Assembly: GCA_047629195.1 (NCBI GenBank)
Contig: JBLHWY010000002.1
Span: forward strand, 51,104-115,103
Length of the DNA stretch: 64,000 bases
Origin: UBA4582 sp047629195
GTDB lineage: Bacteria > Pseudomonadota > Gammaproteobacteria > Pseudomonadales > Azotimanducaceae
Direction: 5' to 3'
Part shown: in pieces, positions 17,427 to 26,501 of the stretch
How the letters are laid out: the number at the start of each line of letters is the position of its first letter
Numbering within the stretch: position 1 is the stretch's first letter
Notes under the pieces: model-generated
The model's input: only the letters and a program-made list of their open reading frames with translations
What the model was told of the DNA's origin: nothing
Databases searched by the model: none
Translations under genes and position numbers: made by a program

Positions 17427-18824
17427 TCATGCCGGGGGGCGGGCGCCACCTAAAAGACCCAGTCCGATCATTGCCATACTGATTGAAACTATCGGGTTTA
17501 GAAAGTTGAAAAAAGCATAGGGGAGGTAGTCCAGTACCGGAACACCAAGGGTTACTGCATAAAAAGCACCGGCGGTTGTCCAGGGTATCAGCCCCGTTGT
17601 CACGGTCGATCCTTCCTCGACACTACGCGAAAGTAAACTTGAATCCAGCCTGTGTGATTCAAATGAGCCTTTAAACAATTGACAATTTAAAATGATGCTG
17701 ATGTAGGCTTCACCCATCGCGATATTACCGACAAAACCTGATGCGATTGTGAGCGCGATAAGTGAGGCTGTGCGTTTCACCTTGTTGATCATGCCGGATA
17801 ATAATACCTCCAGAAAGCCACCGCCGAACAAAACCCCTCCTAACGCCAACGCCATCAGCGATAGCAGCAGGGTCCAACTCATGCTACTGATACCGCCACG
17901 TCCGAGCAGGTTATCAATCGATTCGATACCAGTGGTGCCAGGTGTGTTAGACCAGAGTGAATTGGCTACCTCGACAAATGATGTCTGTTGATAAAAGAAT
18001 GCGATGCCGGTCGCTGTTAAAATACTCGCGGTCATGCTCAGTTGAGGAGAAAATCGCTTCATACTGAGGACAAGCATGACGAGCAAGGGCAGTAAGGTTA
18101 TTAGCGGGTTGAGTTTGTAGCTGTTGTGTAATGCTGTCTGAATATGCTCGATATTGGCTGAAGGGAGTGGATTTTCAGCATACTGATAACCCAACACTAG
18201 CAGGATAATGGAAACAATCATCAGTGTCGGAACTGTGGTAAATAGCATTGTACGAATGTGCCTATAGAGATTTGTATCTGCACTCATCGCCGCAAGGTTT
18301 GTGGTATCTGACACAGGAGACATTTTGTCCCCGAAGGTTGCCCCTGACACTATCATGCCTGCCACGATAGGTAGAGGAATCTGAAGTGCCTCACCGATGC
18401 CAATAAAGACAACACCGAGTGTGCCCACAGTGCCCCAGGAAGTACCCGTGGCGACAGACATCAAACAACAAAGTAGCAGGCCGCTAAGTAGGAAGAACGA
18501 AGGCTCAAGTATGGATAGGCCATAATAAATCAACATGGCGATCGTGCCGCTCTGCATGAAGCTCGCGATGATCATGCCAATGAGAATGAAGATGTAGATT
18601 GCAGGTAGCGCGCGGGTGATTGCCTGGGACATCATCTCCTGAATTGCTTCATAGCGATAACCCAATAGGGCTGTATTTGCTGTTGCCCAAATAAGACAGG
18701 CAAAAATAATGGCATGAAGGCTGATGCCGAAATAAAACAAACCGAGAGAAATCATGCCGACAATGGGCAGAAAACAAATCAGGGCGTGTAATAGGCCAGG
18801 GCGTTTGGGTGTAGGTATTGTCAT
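17427..18824 (-). CDS. nhaC: NhaC-family Na+/H+ antiporter
   Basis: A 465-residue polytopic transporter with about eleven membrane segments. GTSWGTVGTLGVVFIGIG and SGATFGDKMSPVSDTTNLA (about residues 138-180) are NhaC signatures, as is GFVGNIAMGEAYISIIL later. It exchanges cytoplasmic Na+ (or Li+) for external H+, a common feature of bacteria living in salt water; some relatives exchange malate and lactate. The ATG at 18824 follows GGAGAAAGAAT-type complement (a plausible ribosome binding site). The DUF457 gene follows after 20 bases. Confidence 0.9.
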   Translation of the reverse strand: MTIPTPKRPGLLHALICFLPIVGMISLGLFYFGISLHAIIFACLIWATANTALLGYRYEAIQEMMSQAITRALPAIYIFILIGMIIASFMQSGTIAMLIYYGLSILEPSFFLLSGLLLCCLMSVATGTSWGTVGTLGVVFIGIGEALQIPLPIVAGMIVSGATFGDKMSPVSDTTNLAAMSADTNLYRHIRTMLFTTVPTLMIVSIILLVLGYQYAENPLPSANIEHIQTALHNSYKLNPLITLLPLLVMLVLSMKRFSPQLSMTASILTATGIAFFYQQTSFVEVANSLWSNTPGTTGIESIDNLLGRGGISSMSWTLLLSLMALALGGVLFGGGFLEVLLSGMINKVKRTASLIALTIASGFVGNIAMGEAYISIILNCQLFKGSFESHRLDSSLLSRSVEEGSTVTTGLIPWTTAGAFYAVTLGVPVLDYLPYAFFNFLNPIVSISMAMIGLGLLGGARPPA

Positions 18825-19078
18825 GGAGAAAGAATATCAATGGACATCAACCACCGCAATTATTGATTGCGATCGTATTCATACTAATTATTTTGCCGTT
18901 CGTCGGTAGATTGCGTCGGTTTAGCCAATATTGTCGATAATTGGAAACAATACAGATCGCAACAGGTCTATTTAATGAAGCTGATCTGTTTCTGGTGTGT
19001 GAGTCAGTTAGAATATAGGACCAGAATCCAACACATGACTCGCGTCATGAAACAATTTAAAAGTCTAAAGGTGTAACT

Positions 19079-19639
19079 ATGGTTCGTTCCCTAATCACTC
19101 TGATTTCAGTTGTGTTTTCTATTGGCCTTTTGGCGGGATGTGTTCAGGGAGCTGGAGCATCAGGCGATAACAGTACCAAGGTCGCAGCACTCATTGACAA
19201 CAGATATAAAAAACCCTCGGATGCTGAGATAAAGGCGATGCTGACTCCGCTTCAATATGACGTTACCCAGCATGAAGGCACAGAACGGCCTTATACTTAT
19301 GATTTGTTGGAACAGAAAGATGAGGGAATCTATGTTGATATCGTCAGCGGCGAACCGTTATTCAGTTCAGCGCACAAGTACGATTCTAAAACAGGCTGGC
19401 CCAGCTTTTACAGAACGATTGATGATAAGTACATCGTTGAGAAAAAGGATTACAAAATGATTTTTCCGCGCACGGAAGTACGTAGTGCCATTGGTGACTC
19501 GCATCTAGGACATGTATTTAGTGACGGTCCAAGGCCTACTGGGTTGAGATACTGCATGAATGGTGCATCTTTAAGATTTGTTGCCAAAGCGGATCTAGCG
19601 GAAAAGGGTTATGGCGAATATGTAGAGCTCTTCAAATAA
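19079..19639 (+). CDS. msrB: lipoprotein peptide-methionine (R)-S-oxide reductase MsrB
   Basis: A 186-residue MsrB with an N-terminal lipoprotein signal: charged start, hydrophobic stretch and LLAGC with the lipidated C21. The MsrB domain follows (about 45-186): PLFSSAHKYDSKTGWPSFY, GDSHLGHVFSDGP and RYCMNGASLRF with the catalytic cysteine C159. The usual pair of zinc-binding CxxC motifs is missing; besides C21 and C159 no cysteine is present, so recycling needs an outside thiol. It would repair oxidised methionine at the periplasmic face of a membrane. AAGGTG lies before the ATG. Confidence 0.9.
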   Translation: MVRSLITLISVVFSIGLLAGCVQGAGASGDNSTKVAALIDNRYKKPSDAEIKAMLTPLQYDVTQHEGTERPYTYDLLEQKDEGIYVDIVSGEPLFSSAHKYDSKTGWPSFYRTIDDKYIVEKKDYKMIFPRTEVRSAIGDSHLGHVFSDGPRPTGLRYCMNGASLRFVAKADLAEKGYGEYVELFK

Positions 19640-19734
19640 TCTAAATTTCTAGCCGCTTTAAGGGTTCCCTTCATTTGGTCGGGAGCCCTGTCAGGTCAGG
19701 CCTCAAGTTCAGACCTCTAGCATCGACTTTTCGC

Positions 19735-19796
19735 TCCGACCTATTTGCTCGATTTCTTTACTCGATTTCTTTACTCGACCTTTCTCTCAGACCTTT
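19735..19796 (+). repeat. short direct repeats after msrB
   Basis: Thirteen-base units of the type CTCGATTTCTTTA occur two to three times in tandem, followed by CGACCTTTCTCTCAGACCTTTCTCG, a second degenerate doublet. The block fills the space between msrB and the convergent aminotransferase. No coding potential is apparent; 19640-19800 holds nothing else I can name. Confidence 0.6.
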
Positions 19797-19800
19797 CTCG

Positions 19801-21111
19801 CTATATTACCGCAAGTGCCTTTTCGAGCGCGTGAGCCATCAAGTCAATTTCTGCATCGCCAATGATATAGGGCGCACCGATACAGAGTATGTCGCGATAT
19901 TCCCCGGTACCACCTGGGTAGAAAAAGACACCTGCAGCCATAGCCGCAGCGACCATTTTGTTTGTGATGCCTAGTTCGCGATCAAAGGGTTCGAGTGTAT
20001 CTCTATCCTTAACAACCTCAATACCGATAAGCATTCCCTGGCCTCTTATCTCAGCGATAAGTGGGTGTTGAGAAAATTGGTCCTGAAGCCGAGTGAGCAA
20101 TTTGGTACCCGTAGTCTGACATCGCTCAAGTAGCGATTCTTCTCTTAAAATTTGCAGTACGCAGGTTGCTGCTGCACAGGATTGCGGCAGAGCACCAAAG
20201 GTGTGAAACATAACCTCGAAACCCCCAGTGGCAATTGAATCAGATATTTCTGCTCTACCATAAACGCCTGCGATAGCCGCGTAGCCGCCAGCCATGCCTT
20301 TGCCCGCGACCATTAAATCTGCTGTGATCCCGAAGGTATCGCAACCAAATTTGTCGCCCGTTCTGCCGAAGCCAGTCATGACTTCATCCATAATGAGTAA
20401 AATGCCATTTTCCTTCAGAACTTCTTGTGCCTGAGCCCAATATCCAGCGGGAGCCATAATAGCGCCACCACTTGAACCGTTCATTGGCTCTGCGATAAGT
20501 GCTGCAATATTTTCAGCACCGACCGCTTCAATGGTTTGCTTTAGGTTGTCGATATAATATTGGGTCGCATCTTCGTGATAGCGTCCGAGTGGGCAACGTA
20601 GTGGGTTCGGTGTTTCGATTCGATGATAGTGATCAAGGATTGACTCAAGCCCTCGTTTGCGGCTTGCGTGCCCTGATATAGCAGCGGTACTGATGGTCGT
20701 TCCGTGATAAGAAAGGCTTCTAGCCAGAATTTGATTTCGTTCTGGCTGACCTTGGCTGGCATGGTATTGAATCGCGATTTTAATCGCAGCTTCGTTCGCT
20801 TCAGAGCCACCTGATGCGAGATGAATCCGATTCAGATGTTTGGGTAACCAATGCATTGTGAGTTCTTGAATCAGGCTCTCTCTTTCAGGCGTAATCCAGG
20901 GCGGAATAACGTAGGAAGCATTCACTAACGCGTTGCGAACAGCATCGGCGACTTCAACCCGACCGTGACCAATGTTGGCAACCACCGCGCCACCAGCGGC
21001 ATCCAGTATCTTTTTGCCATCTTTTTGGTAGAGGTATGCGCCTTCTGCGCGAGATATTTCAATCGGGTTTTTAGCGGGTAAAAATGGCCATTTGATTTCG
21101 CTATGTGTCAT
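19801..21111 (-). CDS. class III PLP-dependent aminotransferase
   Basis: A 436-residue enzyme of the omega-aminotransferase group. YLYQKDGKKILDAAGGAVVANIGHG is the family's N-terminal strand region, ASGGSEANEAAIKIAIQYH the phosphate-binding turn, ILLIMDEVMTGFGRTGDKFG the cofactor aspartate region, and LMVAGKGMAGGY carries the PLP-binding lysine near 280. It transfers an amino group from an amine or omega-amino acid to a keto acid. The gene stands alone and converges on msrB. Substrate specificity cannot be read from this alone. Confidence 0.92.
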   Translation of the reverse strand: MTHSEIKWPFLPAKNPIEISRAEGAYLYQKDGKKILDAAGGAVVANIGHGRVEVADAVRNALVNASYVIPPWITPERESLIQELTMHWLPKHLNRIHLASGGSEANEAAIKIAIQYHASQGQPERNQILARSLSYHGTTISTAAISGHASRKRGLESILDHYHRIETPNPLRCPLGRYHEDATQYYIDNLKQTIEAVGAENIAALIAEPMNGSSGGAIMAPAGYWAQAQEVLKENGILLIMDEVMTGFGRTGDKFGCDTFGITADLMVAGKGMAGGYAAIAGVYGRAEISDSIATGGFEVMFHTFGALPQSCAAATCVLQILREESLLERCQTTGTKLLTRLQDQFSQHPLIAEIRGQGMLIGIEVVKDRDTLEPFDRELGITNKMVAAAMAAGVFFYPGGTGEYRDILCIGAPYIIGDAEIDLMAHALEKALAVI

Positions 21112-21419
21112 ATTTTCCTCGGATTTTTAGCCGCAACAAAACGCATTCTACGCTGGCTTTTTTTAGTTTTTAGCAGCATGCGACTGAGATAGGGTTCGAT
21201 GTAAGGCGTGCTGAGTATGATTGCGGCAATAAGCATTGGGACTCTGGACCTTGCACCCATCGGTTAGTGGGTTGTTTTGGTTGAGGTTTCAGTATTTCGC
21301 CAGCGAGACCACAAGCCTATGGATACTTGATCGCAGCTTCCCTAGTATAAGGCTATTACTTTTTACTCACACAACTTATCCAATTAATTCGAATAATCTA
21401 CTAAAAAGAGGAACTCACT
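21112..21419. other. 308-base divergent intergenic region
   Basis: It separates the aminotransferase (reverse) from the acyl-CoA dehydrogenase (forward) and must hold both promoters. Only the AGAGGAACT Shine-Dalgarno just before 21420 is clear. I see no RNA gene, repeat or further coding frame of substance. Confidence 0.5.
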
Positions 21420-22691
21420 ATGGATCATGATATCCCCGCTGACCTTCAAGCCTATCTTCAGGAACTCGATGAGTTTATCGAAAAAGAAATAATTCCTATC
21501 GAGCAGCAGGATGACAATATCCGCTTCTTTGATCATCGGCGCGAAGACGCGAGAACCGATTGGGAACGTGGCGGCTTACCGAATGAAGAATGGGAAGCGT
21601 TGCTGGACAGAGCAAAAGGGGTGGCCGATGCAGCTGGCCATTTCCGATATGCCTTGTCGACTGAGTACGGCGGCAAGAATGGCTCTAACCTAGGTATGGC
21701 GATTATTCGTGAGCATCTAGCGGCTCGTGGGCTAGGTTTGCACAATGATCTGCAAAATGAGCACTCGATTGTCGGCAATAATGTTGGACTCATGCTTATG
21801 CTTAATTACGGTACGCCTGAGCAGCAGGAGGAATGGGTGCCTGAAATGCTGGCACGTAAACGTGGTTTTGCGTTTGGTATTACCGAACTAGATCACGGCT
21901 CAGATGCAACCCACATGGAGACCACTGCAGTTCGTGACGGCGATGGCTGGCGTATTAATGGTGGCAAAACCTGGAATACGGGTATTCATAAAGCACCTTA
22001 CGACATGATTATGGCGCGTACGAGCGGTAAGGCAGGCGAGGGTGAAGGAATTACGGCATTCCTAGTGCCGATGAATTCAGAGGGTCTCAAAATTGAAGAG
22101 ATGCTCTGGACCTTCAATATGCCCACAGACCACGGCACTGTATCTCTTAAAGAAGTCTACGTGGATAACAACGCAATCTTTGGTGGCGAAGGACGCGGAC
22201 TTCAGGTTGTACAGCATTTCTTCAACGAAAATAGAATAAGGCAGGCCGCTTCGAGTCTTGGTGCTGCTCAATATTGCATCAATGAATCGGTTAAATATGC
22301 TCAGGAGCGCAAGCCCTTTGGTAAGCCACTCGCAGTTAACCAGGGAATTCAGTTTCCGTTAGTTGAACTTCAGTCTCAGGCAGAAATGCTGCGCGCATTG
22401 ATTCATAAGACTGCCTGGCAAATGGATAAGTACGGTAACTTTGAGGTTTCCGATAAGGTTTCAATGTGTAACTACATTGCGAACCGACTCTGTTGTGATG
22501 CCGCTGACCGGGCGATGCAAACCCATGGCGGGCTAGGCTATTCCAGACATAAACCCTTTGAACATATTTATCGACATCACCGTCGTTACCGAATCACAGA
22601 AGGGGCAGAAGAAATTCAAATGCGCCGTATTGCAGGTTATATGTTTGGCTTTATGAACCAACGGGCGCCTAAAGGTGTGAAGGTAGACTAG
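21420..22691 (+). CDS. acyl-CoA dehydrogenase, ACAD10/11 (LvaC)-like
   Basis: A 423-residue FAD-dependent acyl-CoA dehydrogenase with an AAGAGGAACT ribosome binding site. FGITELDHGSDATHMETTA binds FAD/substrate, NGGKTWNTGIHKA is the next strand, RKPFGKPLAVNQGIQFPLVEL the helix that contacts FAD, and THGGLGYSRHKPFEHIYR with YRITEGAEEIQMRRIAGY (about 390-407) the C-terminal catalytic region. It is followed after one base by an APH-type kinase gene. That pairing is the bacterial counterpart of mammalian ACAD10/ACAD11 and of the levulinate LvaA/LvaC pair, so the enzyme may act on a 4-phosphoacyl-CoA. Confidence 0.9.
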   Translation: MDHDIPADLQAYLQELDEFIEKEIIPIEQQDDNIRFFDHRREDARTDWERGGLPNEEWEALLDRAKGVADAAGHFRYALSTEYGGKNGSNLGMAIIREHLAARGLGLHNDLQNEHSIVGNNVGLMLMLNYGTPEQQEEWVPEMLARKRGFAFGITELDHGSDATHMETTAVRDGDGWRINGGKTWNTGIHKAPYDMIMARTSGKAGEGEGITAFLVPMNSEGLKIEEMLWTFNMPTDHGTVSLKEVYVDNNAIFGGEGRGLQVVQHFFNENRIRQAASSLGAAQYCINESVKYAQERKPFGKPLAVNQGIQFPLVELQSQAEMLRALIHKTAWQMDKYGNFEVSDKVSMCNYIANRLCCDAADRAMQTHGGLGYSRHKPFEHIYRHHRRYRITEGAEEIQMRRIAGYMFGFMNQRAPKGVKVD

Positions 22692-22692
22692 T

Positions 22693-24150
22693 ATGACAGA
22701 CGCCAATGAGAGTCTCTTTGATTTTGACTTGGTGCTTGCTGGAGTTTTAGAGCGCCATATTGATGAATGTAAAAAATTTGTCAGTGTGGAGCGGCTCTCC
22801 GGTGGTGCTAGTCAGGAAACCTATCGTATTCGCATTGAAACATCGAGCGGCGACAAGCTGTTAGCAATGAGAAGGGCCGCGGGTGGTGTGAAAGTGGAAC
22901 CCGTTGCAGGTCATCCTGGGCTTGATGTTGAAGCGCTGTTAATGAAGTCTGCACATACCGTCGATGTACCTGTACCCGAGGTCTATTATGTCCTCCAGGA
23001 TGAAGATGGTCTTGGTGACGGTTTCATCATGTCATGGTTAGAAGGTGAAGCGCTGGGTGCCCGAATTAATCGGGCGCCGCAATTCGAAAAAGTAAGAGAG
23101 ACTCTGGCCTACGAGTGCGGTAAGAATATCGCCCGTATCCATCAGATTGATTTGGTTGCGACGGGGCTAGACAAGCGACTCGAAGTTATTTCGCCGAAGG
23201 AGTTTGTTGAGCAAACCTGGAATAGGTACATCGAGTTTAATTCTCCTCACCCTATGATTGATTTCACGGCCCAATGGCTGCTTCAGAATTTACCAACAGA
23301 TCAAACCTTTTGTTTGGTTCACAACGATTTTCGTAACGGAAATTTCATGGTTGATGAAGAGCGAATCATCGCTGTACTAGACTGGGAGCTTGCTCATATT
23401 GGGGACCCGATGAGAGACCTTGGGTGGATATGCGTTAATTCTTGGCGTTTCGGAGGTGACAAGTCTGTCGGTGGTTTTGGGGAATACGAAGATCTGTTCA
23501 GGGGTTATGAAGAAGTGTCAGGGGTAAAAGTAGACCCTGGCAGAGTAAAGTACTGGGAAGTTTTTGGTTCGTTCTGGTGGGCTGTTGGTTGCTTGGGTAT
23601 GGCCGAGCATTACCGAACAGGGCCTGATAAGACTGTCGAAAGACCGGGTATTGGCCGGAGATCATCTGAATGCCAGATCGATTGTGTCAACCTGTTGATA
23701 CCTGGTGCTGTGAAAGTGGTTAAAACGGATGAGACGCTTGATGACCTCGATATGCCGAGAAGTGATGAATTAATCAGTAGTGTTCGTGATTTTCTGCGCG
23801 GCGAAGTGATGGCGGAGACGATGGGTAGAACCAACTTTATGGCCAGGGTCGCGTCCAACTCGCTTGATATTGTTTTGCGGGAACTTGTGCTGGGACCCCG
23901 AGCAAGATCGGAGGAAATTGCTGGCCTTCAAACGTTGTTAGGCATTAAAGATACAAATAGAGATAGTGATGCTAGCGTGCAAGATCAGGGCTTGGGTGAT
24001 CTCCGTTGGCAGCTCACTCGAGGGCTACGTAGCGGTGAGCAAAAACTTGATGACACCAATCTGCAAGCTCACCTGAGACAGACAGTGACAAACCAGATCG
24101 CTATTGACCAGCCTAAATACACCGGCCTAAAAAAGGCATTGAGTTCATAA
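22693..24150 (+). CDS. APH-family kinase with C-terminal DUF6285/LvaB-like domain
   Basis: A 485-residue protein. Residues about 1-320 form an aminoglycoside/choline-kinase fold: RLSGGASQETYRI (nucleotide loop), the Brenner motif LVHNDFRNGNF (about 207-217) and the metal-binding DWELAHIGDPMRDLGW (about 229-244). Residues about 350-485 form a separate helical domain (SDELISSVRDFLRGEVM, FMARVASNSLDIVLREL, RQTVTNQIAIDQPKY) that matches my memory of DUF6285, the family of LvaB, the partner of the 4-hydroxyvaleryl-CoA kinase LvaA. The gene starts one base after the dehydrogenase stop. I infer a fused LvaA-LvaB kinase for 4-hydroxyacyl-CoA. Confidence 0.85.
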   Translation: MTDANESLFDFDLVLAGVLERHIDECKKFVSVERLSGGASQETYRIRIETSSGDKLLAMRRAAGGVKVEPVAGHPGLDVEALLMKSAHTVDVPVPEVYYVLQDEDGLGDGFIMSWLEGEALGARINRAPQFEKVRETLAYECGKNIARIHQIDLVATGLDKRLEVISPKEFVEQTWNRYIEFNSPHPMIDFTAQWLLQNLPTDQTFCLVHNDFRNGNFMVDEERIIAVLDWELAHIGDPMRDLGWICVNSWRFGGDKSVGGFGEYEDLFRGYEEVSGVKVDPGRVKYWEVFGSFWWAVGCLGMAEHYRTGPDKTVERPGIGRRSSECQIDCVNLLIPGAVKVVKTDETLDDLDMPRSDELISSVRDFLRGEVMAETMGRTNFMARVASNSLDIVLRELVLGPRARSEEIAGLQTLLGIKDTNRDSDASVQDQGLGDLRWQLTRGLRSGEQKLDDTNLQAHLRQTVTNQIAIDQPKYTGLKKALSS

Positions 24151-24167
24151 TACGCGTTTGATGATCG

Positions 24168-25460
24168 CTAGGAATAAAAGTGTGAGACCAGCTCTGATAC
24201 GCTGTGAATGCTTAAGCCTGCAAGCCCACCGACGACGGTGCCGTTTATCCGGATAAACTGCAGGTCTTTACCTATCTGGATTTCTATCCGTTCTGAGGTT
24301 GATTTTGGATCCCAGGCTTCAATAGTCTGGGTAATCAGGTTGGCGACCTCATGCCCATAGTTGTTGATCAAGTAGCGGGAACCATCCTCTGCCCAACCGT
24401 TGACCTTACCCGCAAGATGGTGATCTTCCAGTATGGTTTGGCCAAAGCGTTCAACCGCACCTTGAATTGCCGTCTTTAACTCTGCATCGGGTGATTCGCT
24501 TTGTTCAAGTAATGCGGTTTTGATATCGTTCCACAAGGAACCCGTAAAGTCGCGTACTGCAACCTGTTTGAGGATATCTTCTTTAATTGATATTTCCTTT
24601 TCTTTAATCTCCTCGGAATGTTTCAAGTCTTCCATGAACTCGTTACTCATTTGGACTAGCCGAACCCTCATGGGGTGATAAATATCAACCTGCATCTCGT
24701 ACAGCGCTTTACTGGTGGACCTCATGATTTTTCGGTAAACGGCTTTATCTAGCGAGCCGGGGAACCACCAGGGGGTTTCCTGCTGAATTTTTTCTCTGAG
24801 CTGGTCATCAGAGTCCTCCAATATGTTCAGAGCAATCTTTACTCCGGCATCAAAAGCAGCTTGCTGGCGTTTTCCTGAAGTAAGAAAGGTTAGAACATCA
24901 CCGATGAGCGGAGCAAACGAGGTATCGCGAATTTTCCCTTCAAGCTTCCGTTCGATCATGGCTTGAATATCTTTGTCATTCATCACTTTGACGACACCCG
25001 CAATGCCGTCGGTGATCTGCTCTGCGACGGCGTGAGAATTTTCAGGCTTAATGAGCCAGTGCGCCACACGCCTACTGAGATCAATCGACCGGATTTTGTC
25101 AGTAATGACTTCTTCGGAAAGAAAATTTTGTTGAACAAATACGCCAAATTGATCAGCAATCGAGTTCTTTCGGTTTGGAATGATTGCTGTATGGGGAATT
25201 TTGATGCCCAGGGGGTAGCGGAACAGCGCCGTTACAGCGAACCAGTCGGCGAGAGCGCCGATCATCGACGCCTCTGCGGTCGCCTGAATGTAAGGTATGA
25301 CTTCATGCTGTGAAGAGAAGATGCTTGCGATGATATAAACAACGGTCACAAACAGGAAAAGACCTGATGCAAGATGCTTCATCTTCTGAAGTTCGGCTTG
25401 CTTTTCTAGTTCGAGTTCTGTGAAGTTTTCCAGGAACATGGGAAGGTGCAACATCTGCAA
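24168..25460 (-). CDS. DUF445 (YjiN-like) membrane protein
   Basis: A 430-residue protein. One hydrophobic segment near residues 32-52 and a second weaker one around 60-85 (EASMIGALADWFAVTALFRYPLG, the DUF445 hallmark), then a long helical soluble part, and a C-terminal hydrophobic stretch (INGTVVGGLAGLSIHSV). FGVFVQQNFLSEEVI is also family-typical. Role unknown. The real start may be a few codons downstream (MFLENFTELE at 25442). It runs opposite to its neighbours and converges with the kinase gene, 17 bases apart. Confidence 0.85.
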   Translation of the reverse strand: MQMLHLPMFLENFTELELEKQAELQKMKHLASGLFLFVTVVYIIASIFSSQHEVIPYIQATAEASMIGALADWFAVTALFRYPLGIKIPHTAIIPNRKNSIADQFGVFVQQNFLSEEVITDKIRSIDLSRRVAHWLIKPENSHAVAEQITDGIAGVVKVMNDKDIQAMIERKLEGKIRDTSFAPLIGDVLTFLTSGKRQQAAFDAGVKIALNILEDSDDQLREKIQQETPWWFPGSLDKAVYRKIMRSTSKALYEMQVDIYHPMRVRLVQMSNEFMEDLKHSEEIKEKEISIKEDILKQVAVRDFTGSLWNDIKTALLEQSESPDAELKTAIQGAVERFGQTILEDHHLAGKVNGWAEDGSRYLINNYGHEVANLITQTIEAWDPKSTSERIEIQIGKDLQFIRINGTVVGGLAGLSIHSVSELVSHFYS

Positions 25461-25581
25461 AGAATACTATTTTAGAGCAATCAGGTCTTTTTATGTAGTC
25501 ACTTGATCTTGCTAAGTGTTGCAACCATCGCAATAGCTGTGGTCACATAGCTTCTTCAAAATTTGTGAAACGGAGTTAGCG

Positions 25582-26352
25582 GTGGATCTTTTTTCAATGC
25601 AGGGTAAAACGGTACTTATTACGGGTGCTTCTTCCGGCTTTGGCCATCACTTCGCAGGTGTGCTAGCGGCAGCAGGTGCAAACGTCGTGCTCGGCGCCCG
25701 CAGAGTTGAAAAAATTGCGGACCGGGTTGCAGAGATTAAAGAGCAAGGTTTCGAGGCCTGTGGCTTTACACTGGATGTTCTAAATCCCGAAAGCTGTCAG
25801 GCATTTCTTGATCAAGCGGAGCAGAAATACGGAAGTTTGGATGTGCTGATCAATAATGCCGGCGTAGAATCCGGCGCCAAAACATATGCGACGATCGATG
25901 AGGACGACTGGGATTATGTGATGGACACGAATCTAAAGTCGGTTTGGCGACTGTCGAAAATGTATACGCAAAAAGTCGCTGCTAGTGGCACAAAATCCGG
26001 AAACATCGTCAACATTGCATCAATTACGGCGTATAGGACGATTAAGGGCCAGTTTCCTTACGCGGTATCGAAGGCTGCGCTAGTTAAGGCAACGGAAATT
26101 ATGGCTTTGGAAGGCGCACGTTTCGGCATTCGTGTTAATGCGCTTGCTCCCGGTTATATTTTGACGGATATCTCACGTATTTTGTTAGAAAGTGAGCAAT
26201 CCGAAACGTTTAAAAATCGGATACCCATGCGCCGCTATGGAGAGTTTGAAGACCTGGACGGGCCGCTGCTTCTGTTGTGTTCAGACGCATCAAGCTATAT
26301 GACCGGTTCCACCACCGTGATAGACGGTGGGCACATCTGCGCAGAGTTGTAG
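25582..26352 (+). CDS. short-chain dehydrogenase/reductase
   Basis: A 256-residue classical SDR starting with GTG, with CGGAG upstream. TGASSGFG at 14-21, NNAG near 92-95, catalytic serine in IASITAY and YAVSK give the active site; C-terminal TVIDGGH fits FabG-like enzymes. GARRVEKIAD after strand 2 carries the arginines that usually favour NADP(H). It could serve as the 3-hydroxyacyl-CoA or alcohol dehydrogenase for the neighbouring acyl-CoA genes, but this is inference. A long palindrome lies between its stop and feoA. Confidence 0.88.
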   Translation: MDLFSMQGKTVLITGASSGFGHHFAGVLAAAGANVVLGARRVEKIADRVAEIKEQGFEACGFTLDVLNPESCQAFLDQAEQKYGSLDVLINNAGVESGAKTYATIDEDDWDYVMDTNLKSVWRLSKMYTQKVAASGTKSGNIVNIASITAYRTIKGQFPYAVSKAALVKATEIMALEGARFGIRVNALAPGYILTDISRILLESEQSETFKNRIPMRRYGEFEDLDGPLLLLCSDASSYMTGSTTVIDGGHICAEL

Positions 26353-26364
26353 CTGCAACAAGCT

Positions 26365-26429
26365 ATGGGGTCAGAGTAAAGTGCCAGAGTAACATTATAT
26401 ATTATTCTGGCACTTTACTCTGACCCCAT
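26365..26429. repeat. 65-base near-perfect palindrome of the GGGGTCAGAGTAAAGT type
   Basis: A 28-base left arm (26365-26392) pairs with the right arm (26402-26429) with one mismatch around a 9-base AT loop. The arm begins ATGGGGTCAGAGTAAAGTG; sequences starting GGGGTCAGAGTAAAGT are well known at REP-like elements mobilised by RAYT (TnpA-REP) transposases in gammaproteobacteria. No transposase is near. In RNA it would form a very stable hairpin between the SDR gene and feoA, possibly acting as a terminator. Confidence 0.85.
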
Positions 26430-26463
26430 GATTTATTTCGTTTGCATGATTCGAGTTGATGAA

Positions 26464-26478
26464 TGATAATGATTCTCA
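26464..26478 (+). promoter_or_regulatory. Fur box before/over the feoA start
   Basis: TGATAATGATTCTCA matches the 7-1-7 Fur consensus TGATAATNATTATCA at all but one position. It lies inside the first codons of the longest feoA frame (ATG 26463), which argues that translation begins downstream at 26502 and that the site lies in the promoter or leader. It predicts iron repression of feoAB. Confidence 0.72.
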
Positions 26479-26501
26479 ACAACAAAGTATTTGATCGTAA
26501 T

